Shown here one piece after another: positions 4,656 through 9,521 of a stretch of DNA of 9,521 nt. Origin of the DNA: Candidatus Kaiserbacteria bacterium (GTDB taxonomy: Bacteria; Patescibacteriota; Minisyncoccia; Phycocordibacterales; Phycocordibacteraceae). The notes beneath the pieces are model-generated. The model did not search any database. It had not been told where the DNA came from and was given only the letters and a program-made list of their open reading frames with translations. The position numbers and the translations under genes are program-made. The stretch is from assembly GCA_003230945.1 (NCBI GenBank), contig QIHK01000010.1, positions 1 through 9,521 of the forward strand. Direction: 5' to 3'. Numbering within the stretch: the first letter of the stretch is position 1; each line of letters starts with the position of its first letter.

Positions 4656-6206
4656 ATGCAAAGCATCATCGACAGAATTGAGAAAGAAATTGCTTCTTGG
4701 AAGCCAGAGGAGGGTAGCCAAGAAACTGGCACTGTTCGTGCTACGGGTGACGGTATCGCAGAAATAGATGGCCTCACCGGTGCGGTCATAACTGAAATGG
4801 TTATGTTTGATCCAACTTTTGATCGGACTCTCGAAGAAGCCTTAAAGGATTCTTCACCAATTTACGGTCTTGTCCTTAATCTCGAAGAAGACAGTGTTCG
4901 AGTAGTGATTCTTGGAGACGCATCAAAAGTATATGAAGGTATGTTGGTACGCCGACTAGGTCGCCTTCTTTCAATTGCCGTTGGTAAGTCACTCATTGGT
5001 CGTGTAGTGAATCCTCTCGGTGAACCAGTAGACGGTAAAGGTCCAACGGGTGCCAAAGATATTCGTCCTATCGAACGAGAAGCCTACGGTGTTATTGATC
5101 GATCGCCAGTAAATGTACCGATTCATACCGGTATTAAGGCCATTGATTCCATGATTCCTATCGGTCGTGGTCAACGAGAACTTATTATCGGAGATCGCGG
5201 TACCGGTAAGACAAGCATTGCCATTGATACTATTTTGAATCAAAAAAGTGAACCAAAAGAGAAGCGTCCAATATGTATTTATGTCGCTATCGGTCAGAAA
5301 GAGTCAAAAACGGCAAAGCTTGTCGCTGAACTTGAGGAACGTGGTGCAATGGAATACAGCATTGTTGTTACTGCTTCAGCTTCAACACCCGCGGCACTTC
5401 AATTTCTTGCGCCATTTGCTGGAGCAACTATTGGAGAATTCTTTATGGAACAAGGGAAAGATGCACTTGTGGTATATGATGACCTCTCAAAACAGGCAAT
5501 CGCGTACCGTCAGATGTCGCTTCTTTTGCGCCGTCCGCCAGGTCGTGAAGCATATCCAGGTGATATTTTTTATCTCCACTCACGTCTTCTTGAACGAGCA
5601 GCTAAACTTTCTAAAGAGAAAGGTGGTGGTTCACTTACAGCATTTCCTATCATTGAGACACAAGAAAATGATGTTTCGGCATATATTCCAACAAATGTTA
5701 TCTCAATTACTGATGGTCAGATTTTCCTTGAATCAGATCTCTTTAATAAAGGTCAGCGTCCAGCCATTAATGTTGGTATTTCTGTATCGCGTGTTGGTAG
5801 TGCCGCACAAACGAAAGCAATGAAAAAAGTTTCAGGGAAAATTAAACTTGAGCTTGCTCAATTACGGGAGCTTGAAGCTTTTATGCAATTCGCAAGTGAT
5901 CTAGATTCAGAAACAAAAAAACAGATTGATTCTGGTCGCCGTATGACGGAAATACTCAATCAAGGTCGTGGAGTGCCACTCCCATTCCAAATGGAGGCCG
6001 CTATCATTTTTGCTGCGACTAATGGCTATCTTGATACCTTTGCTCCAGAGGAAGTGGCAGAAGCGGAACATAAATTACAAGAATTTCTTTCACGCGAAGC
6101 AATCGGTATACTTGAAGCCATTAAAGAGTCAAAAGAAATTCGTGAAGGGACTGAAAAGGATTTACGTCTAAAGCTTGATGCTTTTGTTACACGACAAAAA
6201 GCATAG
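4656..6206 (+). CDS. atpA: ATP synthase F1 subunit alpha
   Basis: Alpha is the non-catalytic nucleotide-binding subunit and the donor of the arginine finger to beta. The 516-residue protein has the N-terminal beta-barrel crown (about 22-110), a nucleotide-binding domain with Walker A GDRGTGKT (179-186) and Walker B LVVYDD (271-276), and the C-terminal helical domain. The arginine finger lies in GISVSRVG (374-381, R379). Compared from memory with E. coli alpha, there are about 13 extra residues in the crown between TEMVMFD (46-52) and YGLVLNLEEDSV (70-81), and the N-terminal delta-binding helix is a few residues shorter. The gene starts three bases after the atpH stop, without a Shine-Dalgarno, so translation is probably coupled. 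It is followed by an 18-base gap to atpG. Confidence 0.98.
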   Translation: MQSIIDRIEKEIASWKPEEGSQETGTVRATGDGIAEIDGLTGAVITEMVMFDPTFDRTLEEALKDSSPIYGLVLNLEEDSVRVVILGDASKVYEGMLVRRLGRLLSIAVGKSLIGRVVNPLGEPVDGKGPTGAKDIRPIEREAYGVIDRSPVNVPIHTGIKAIDSMIPIGRGQRELIIGDRGTGKTSIAIDTILNQKSEPKEKRPICIYVAIGQKESKTAKLVAELEERGAMEYSIVVTASASTPAALQFLAPFAGATIGEFFMEQGKDALVVYDDLSKQAIAYRQMSLLLRRPPGREAYPGDIFYLHSRLLERAAKLSKEKGGGSLTAFPIIETQENDVSAYIPTNVISITDGQIFLESDLFNKGQRPAINVGISVSRVGSAAQTKAMKKVSGKIKLELAQLRELEAFMQFASDLDSETKKQIDSGRRMTEILNQGRGVPLPFQMEAAIIFAATNGYLDTFAPEEVAEAEHKLQEFLSREAIGILEAIKESKEIREGTEKDLRLKLDAFVTRQKA

Positions 6207-6224
6207 ATACTATTACATTCTGAT

Positions 6225-7133
6225 ATGGCACTCAAGGATATTAAAGCAAAAATAGGAGCGACAAATCGCACGCATAAAGTAACGCGGGCAATGGAGGCAG
6301 TATCGGCAGTTAAAATGCGCAAAACTCAACAATCGGCAATTACTAGTCGTCCGTACGCGCGTGCAGCTATCTCAATACTCGCTCGGATTTCTAAAACGGG
6401 AGATATGACTCGTCATCCTCTCGGGAAAGTTCGTTCACTTAACAAAGTGGCGCTCGTAGTTATAACGAGTGATAAAGGACTTGCGGGAGCGCTCAATAGT
6501 AGTGTTATTAAAGCAGCTTATGAAGCAGTGAAATCATATAATCAAGATGAGGTAGCTATATATGCCTATGGTAAAAAAGGGCAAGAATATTTTGCACGAC
6601 GCGGATATCGTATTGCTCAGTTTATTGAGAACAAAAAAGATTCTATAGAATTTTCAGTTATGGATACTCTTTCTCAAGAACTTTCTCATGCTTTTGTCTC
6701 TGAAGAATTTGATGAAATAGTAGTTGCTTATAGCAACTTTAAATCAACTTTCGAACAGTTGCCGGTAGTGCGTAAACTTTTACCACTCTCACTTGAGAAT
6801 CTAGAGAAATTGGTCAAAGATATAGTGCCAATGAAAGGTAAATTTAGCGAAATACCACACACCGAAACGATTCCTGCCTATACGGTTGAGCCGGAAGATG
6901 CAGAAGTACTTTCAGTACTCGTCCCGCGACTTGTAGCGATTTCGCTCTACCACATGTTGCTCGAAAGTAAGGCCTCAGAACATTCGGCACGTATGGTGGC
7001 AATGAAAAATGCGAGCGATAAGTCGAAAGAAATTGCGCATGATCTTAAACGTCTCTTTAATAAGAAGAGACAAGCAATCATTACCCGAGAGGTATCAGAG
7101 ATTATCAGTGGTCGAGAGGCACTCGCTACGTGA
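6225..7133 (+). CDS. atpG: ATP synthase F1 subunit gamma
   Basis: Gamma is the central rotating shaft whose coiled coil turns inside the alpha/beta ring. The 302-residue protein is of normal length. The N-terminal helix has IKAKIGATNRTHKVTRAMEA (6-25) and VSAVKMRK (26-33). The Rossmann-like middle includes SDKGLAGALNSS (82-93), where the cysteine of the common GLCG form is Ala. The C-terminal helix carries the strongest signature, ESKASEHSARMVAMKNASD (247-265), followed by NKKRQAIITREVSEI (279-293). No Shine-Dalgarno precedes the ATG. The stop codon sits in the loop of a small stem (GCTAC 7125-7129 with GTAGC 7135-7139). The 45-base A/T-rich gap to atpD includes a TATACT box. Confidence 0.97.
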   Translation: MALKDIKAKIGATNRTHKVTRAMEAVSAVKMRKTQQSAITSRPYARAAISILARISKTGDMTRHPLGKVRSLNKVALVVITSDKGLAGALNSSVIKAAYEAVKSYNQDEVAIYAYGKKGQEYFARRGYRIAQFIENKKDSIEFSVMDTLSQELSHAFVSEEFDEIVVAYSNFKSTFEQLPVVRKLLPLSLENLEKLVKDIVPMKGKFSEIPHTETIPAYTVEPEDAEVLSVLVPRLVAISLYHMLLESKASEHSARMVAMKNASDKSKEIAHDLKRLFNKKRQAIITREVSEIISGREALAT

Positions 7134-7161
7134 AGTAGCAGGTTTCAATTTATTATTTAAA

Positions 7162-7167
7162 TATACT
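7162..7167 (+). promoter_or_regulatory. Possible internal -10 box before atpD
   Basis: TATACT, five of six bases matching the -10 consensus, ends 11 bases before the atpD start at 7179. No good -35 or TGn extension accompanies it, so it may only reflect the A/T-rich spacer. If active, it would let atpD and atpC be expressed apart from the rest. Confidence 0.2.
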
Positions 7168-7178
7168 ACTAACTTATT

Positions 7179-8588
7179 ATGAATACGGAAACTAACATCA
7201 CAAAAGAAAATGTATCCTGTGTTGGAATGGTCACAGAGATAATTGGACCAATTGTTGATATTCATTTTAATAATTCTCGTCCTGCCATAAATGAGGCACT
7301 CGTAATTGAGAAAAATAATCATCATGGTCGTATAACGCTTGAAGTAGCGTCACATCTCGGTCTTGACCGCGTGCGTACAATTTCTATGAATGAAACGGCT
7401 GGTCTCGCGCGTAGTGAGGAAGTACGCGCAACGGGTGCACCTATTTCCGTGCCAGTTGGTGAAGCTACTCTCGGACGTCTCTTCAATGTGCTTGGAGAAA
7501 CTGTTGACGGCAAAACGCCACTTGCAAGTGATACACTACACCTTCCTATCCATCGCACGCCACCAACATTTGACGAGCAGACAACCAAAGCAGAAGTATT
7601 CGAAACAGGTATTAAAGCAGTTGACCTGATGACCCCTTTCTTAAAAGGAGGGAAGGCTGGTCTTTTTGGTGGTGCTGGTGTTGGGAAGACAGTTATTATT
7701 CAAGAACTCATTCGTAATATCGCAACCGAACATGGTGGATACTCGGTTTTTGCTGGAGTGGGGGAACGAGTACGAGAAGGGAATGATCTCTATCATGAAA
7801 TGGAAGAATCTGGCGTGTTAGCAAAAACATCTCTTGTTTTTGGGCAAATGAATGAGGTGCCAGGTGCTCGAGCTCGTGTTGCACTCAGTGGTCTGACGCA
7901 GGCAGAATATTTTCGTGATGAGGGAGGTAAAGATGTTCTTTTCTTTATGGATAATGTGTTTCGCTTTATTCAAGCAGGCTCCGAAGTTTCGTCACTTCTT
8001 GGTCGTGTGCCGAGTGCTGTGGGTTATCAACCGACTTTGGCAGAAGAAATGGGTAAACTACAAGAACGTATCACTTCGACTAAAAAAGGCTCTATTACAT
8101 CAGTACAGGCAGTGTATGTGCCAGCGGATGACCTCACTGACCCAGCTCCTGCAACAACGTTCGCTCATCTCGATGGTACAGTAGTACTTTCTCGCCAACT
8201 CGCATCACTCGGTATTTATCCTGCCATTGATCCGCTTGAATCATCAAGTGCGGCACTCACGGCTGACATTGTCGGTGAAGAGCACTACAAAGTAGCCAAT
8301 CAAGTTAAACAGCTTCTGCAACGTTACAAGGATCTTCAAGACATTATTGCCATTCTCGGTATCGAAGAACTCTCAGAAGATGACAAACAAGCTGTGTATC
8401 GTGCTCGAAAATTGCAACGTTTTCTCTCACAGCCATTCTTTGTCGCCGAAGCCTTTACTGGTACGCCAGGGCAGTATGTTTCTCGAGAAGAAACAGTGCG
8501 TGGTTTTAAAGAAATTATAGAAGGGAAACATGATGATAAATCAGAAGATTCTTTCTATATGAAGGGATCGATTGATCAGGTCGAATAA
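7179..8588 (+). CDS. atpD: ATP synthase F1 subunit beta (catalytic)
   Basis: Beta carries the catalytic sites where ADP and phosphate become ATP. The 469-residue protein shows Walker A GGAGVGKT (164-171), the catalytic glutamate E196 in GVGERVREGNDLYHEM, Walker B LFFMD (254-258), the near-invariant GRVPSAVGYQPTLAEEMG (275-292) and EELSEDD (396-402), equivalent to the DELSEED loop that contacts gamma. Two usually conserved positions differ from the common pattern: V198 where GERT normally has Thr, and A358 in PLESSSAAL where S-T-S-R-x-L is usual. The N-terminus is extended by about 15 residues before the first barrel strand; ATG 7179 is the first in-frame start after the A/T-rich spacer, and a later Met at residue 17 would cut into the barrel. 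The stop is seven bases before the atpC ATG. Confidence 0.98.
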   Translation: MNTETNITKENVSCVGMVTEIIGPIVDIHFNNSRPAINEALVIEKNNHHGRITLEVASHLGLDRVRTISMNETAGLARSEEVRATGAPISVPVGEATLGRLFNVLGETVDGKTPLASDTLHLPIHRTPPTFDEQTTKAEVFETGIKAVDLMTPFLKGGKAGLFGGAGVGKTVIIQELIRNIATEHGGYSVFAGVGERVREGNDLYHEMEESGVLAKTSLVFGQMNEVPGARARVALSGLTQAEYFRDEGGKDVLFFMDNVFRFIQAGSEVSSLLGRVPSAVGYQPTLAEEMGKLQERITSTKKGSITSVQAVYVPADDLTDPAPATTFAHLDGTVVLSRQLASLGIYPAIDPLESSSAALTADIVGEEHYKVANQVKQLLQRYKDLQDIIAILGIEELSEDDKQAVYRARKLQRFLSQPFFVAEAFTGTPGQYVSREETVRGFKEIIEGKHDDKSEDSFYMKGSIDQVE

Positions 8589-8595
8589 ATTAAAC

Positions 8596-8844
8596 ATGAA
8601 GAAAACTTTTTGTCTCACTGTCGCACGTGTCGGAGAGAATCTCTTTGAGGGTGAAGTAGTGTCAGTACAACTGCCGGGTACTGAAGGCGTATTTCAAGTA
8701 CTCGCAATGCACGAGCCACTCGTTTCAAGATTGAAAGAAGGAAAAATTCATATTGAAACGGCTGATGGCTCATTCCATCATTTCGATATTGAAACGGGCG
8801 GTATCGCAGAAGTATCAACTAATCAAGCAACTATCCTCTTGTAA
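8596..8844 (+). CDS. atpC: ATP synthase F1 subunit epsilon, beta-sandwich only
   Basis: Epsilon sits at the foot of the rotor beside gamma and the c-ring. The 82-residue protein covers the N-terminal beta-sandwich: LTVARVGENLFEGEV (7-21), VQLPGTEGVFQVLAMHEPLV (24-43) and ETGGIAEVSTNQATILL (66-82), the last matching the S-G-G-I-x-E-V strand that ends this domain. The C-terminal two-helix domain, which in E. coli (about 139 aa) blocks ATP hydrolysis, is absent, and the stop directly follows the final strand. I chose ATG 8596 over the TTG at 8572, since the latter would overlap atpD and add eight residues outside the fold. It is the last gene of the operon; no hairpin terminator follows in the 39-base gap. 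Confidence 0.95.
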   Translation: MKKTFCLTVARVGENLFEGEVVSVQLPGTEGVFQVLAMHEPLVSRLKEGKIHIETADGSFHHFDIETGGIAEVSTNQATILL

Positions 8845-8869
8845 CGATTTGTATTGTTTGTAAAAGGCG

Positions 8870-8875
8870 TATACT
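8870..8875 (+). promoter_or_regulatory. Possible -10 box before the four-helix membrane protein
   Basis: TATACT (five of six bases) ends eight bases before the ATG at 8884, so a transcript would start at about 8882-8884 and be nearly leaderless, as proposed for atpB. A TTGTAT lies at 8850-8855 but with only 14 bases between, so the -35 is weak. It would separate the downstream genes from the atp operon. Confidence 0.35.
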
Positions 8876-8883
8876 AAGTAGGT

Positions 8884-9318
8884 ATGTATGAGGAAGAAGC
8901 GTTAGCACCGCTCACGTATCCAAAAGTGTCGCATTATCACGGTGACACCGTACGTCTTCTTTTTGTATTTGGAGCCATCATTCTCATAGTTGCTCAATCG
9001 ACTGGCGTTACACTTCCACTTTCTGTTGCTGGAACGGTAATTGCCGCCACAGTACTCATTATAGCCGCCGGTATTACAAGCCCAGAACAAATGTGGATTC
9101 ATTGGGTAAATGCAGTAATTGCCGCTTACGGAACATTTTTATTTAGTTTAGATGTGATTACGAAATATCACGCAGGTTCCGTACCGTATACTGCTTCTTT
9201 TGTCTTTCTTGAGGCGCTTGCGCTCATTTCACTCATTGCTCTCTATTTTACGACGAGAACTATTCGCGACCTGCTTATTCATCATCCTAAATCTAACGAA
9301 AGGAAAGTAGATGCGTGA
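8884..9318 (+). CDS. Hypothetical four-helix membrane protein
   Basis: I do not recognise a named family for this 144-residue protein. A soluble N-terminus of about 20 residues (acidic start, then a His-rich stretch, KVSHYHGD) precedes four hydrophobic helices at about 22-38, 43-63, 73-90 and 103-122. The C-terminal tail is basic (RTIRDLLIHHPKSNERK), which by the positive-inside rule places both ends in the cytosol. The gap to atpC is 39 bases and contains a promoter-like TATACT but no terminator, so it may be transcribed both with the atp operon and alone. It is not atpI, which would be expected upstream of atpB and has a different pattern. The gene overlaps the next by 8 bases. A weak AGG lies three bases before the ATG. 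Confidence 0.75.
   Translation: MYEEEALAPLTYPKVSHYHGDTVRLLFVFGAIILIVAQSTGVTLPLSVAGTVIAATVLIIAAGITSPEQMWIHWVNAVIAAYGTFLFSLDVITKYHAGSVPYTASFVFLEALALISLIALYFTTRTIRDLLIHHPKSNERKVDA
9299..9304 (+). promoter_or_regulatory. Shine-Dalgarno site (AAAGGA) for the last gene
   Basis: AAAGGA lies six bases before the ATG at 9311, inside the end of the preceding gene. It is the only convincing ribosome binding site among the starts in this window and supports the ATG at 9311. Confidence 0.65.
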
Positions 9319-9521
9319 TATACTTGGAACAATGTCTGTACAAAATTTCTTACTTAAAAAATACGCGAATTGGAAACTCAAAGATGTTCCAGAAGGACAA
9401 CGTGAACAAATGATGACCCTCGTTCAGAAAAATCCTGAACTTTTTAAACAAATTGGAAAAGAGATTGAACAACGCAAAAAAGGGGGAGAAAATGAAATGA
9501 AGGCTGCTATGGAAGTGATGA
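9311..9521 (+). CDS. Hypothetical small soluble protein, 3' end outside the window
   Basis: The frame is open from ATG 9311 to the window edge, giving the first 70 residues. It starts MRDILGTMSVQNFLLKKYAN, continues with WKLKDVPEGQREQMMTLVQK and NPELFKQIGKEIEQRKKGGE, and ends in a region rich in Met, Glu and Lys. It is predicted to be helical and cytosolic, with a helix-turn-helix-like pair around the D-V-P-E-G turn; I cannot assign a function. It overlaps the membrane protein by 8 bases (the upstream stop TGA is at 9316-9318) and has a good Shine-Dalgarno site, so the two are probably co-translated and may work together. The total length is unknown. Confidence 0.7.
   Translation, partial: MRDILGTMSVQNFLLKKYANWKLKDVPEGQREQMMTLVQKNPELFKQIGKEIEQRKKGGENEMKAAMEVM

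Noticed and set aside
5248..5823. 191-codon open frame on the + strand inside atpA
   Set aside because: It is a +1 shadow of the strongly conserved alpha coding sequence, with no start signal and an unlikely composition.
8572..8595. TTG start for epsilon giving 90 residues
   Set aside because: It would overlap the atpD end and add eight residues that do not belong to the beta-sandwich; the ATG at 8596 matches the family start.
1..9521. CRISPR array, insertion sequence, rRNA or phage genes
   Set aside because: No spaced direct repeats, transposase-like reading frame, rRNA core sequence or phage structural gene was seen on either strand.

Overview
The window holds a complete F1Fo ATP synthase operon (atpB-E-F-H-A-G-D-C, 2751-8844, + strand), flanked by small membrane-protein genes, one tRNA, a small SWIB-domain gene and, at the left end, an AT-rich stretch of decayed genes. 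The setting looks like a streamlined bacterium of the Candidate Phyla Radiation (Patescibacteria, probably Parcubacteria/Paceibacteria). The grounds are the short intergenic gaps, reduced delta and epsilon subunits, the SWIB protein, moderate-to-low GC, and small membrane proteins without a clear family. This placement is inference; no rRNA or ribosomal-protein marker is present to fix it.

Left end (1-1060): a very AT-rich 83-residue hypothetical protein. It is followed by a GNAT acetyltransferase gene broken by two opposite single-base slips in homopolymer runs, then by what looks like the last ~30 codons of a sugar-nucleotide epimerase/dehydratase. This reads as an eroding accessory segment. 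A near-perfect 31-base dyad (976-1006) separates it from the next genes.

Middle (1061-2750): a two-gene unit overlapping by one base, a two-helix membrane protein with an acidic coiled coil (DUF1003-like) followed by a PAP2-family membrane phosphatase. Next come tRNA-Ala(GGC) with the diagnostic G3:U70 pair, a 17-bp bidirectional terminator, and a convergent SWIB-domain gene on the - strand. The 200-base gap before atpB carries an extended -10 promoter placed so that the atpB message would begin at or next to its start codon.

Operon (2751-8844): subunits a, c, b and delta are followed by alpha, gamma, beta and epsilon. All key functional residues I could check are present: the stator arginine in a, the carboxylate in c, the Walker motifs, the arginine finger in alpha and the catalytic glutamate in beta. 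The c subunit lacks the recognised Na+ ligands, so a proton-driven enzyme is predicted. Unusual points are a short delta (123 aa), an epsilon with no C-terminal helical domain (82 aa), a ~13-residue insertion in the alpha crown, two substitutions in beta at usually conserved positions, and RNA hairpins in the two spacers flanking atpE, the gene whose product is needed in most copies. None of the eight atp genes has a clear Shine-Dalgarno site.

Right end (8845-9521): a four-helix membrane protein of unknown function with its own promoter-like element, overlapping by 8 bases a small soluble protein that runs off the window and, unlike the others, has a good Shine-Dalgarno site.

I did not find a clearly new multi-gene system. 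The most interesting leads are the remodelled ATP synthase and its spacer RNA structures, and the twice-frameshifted acetyltransferase.
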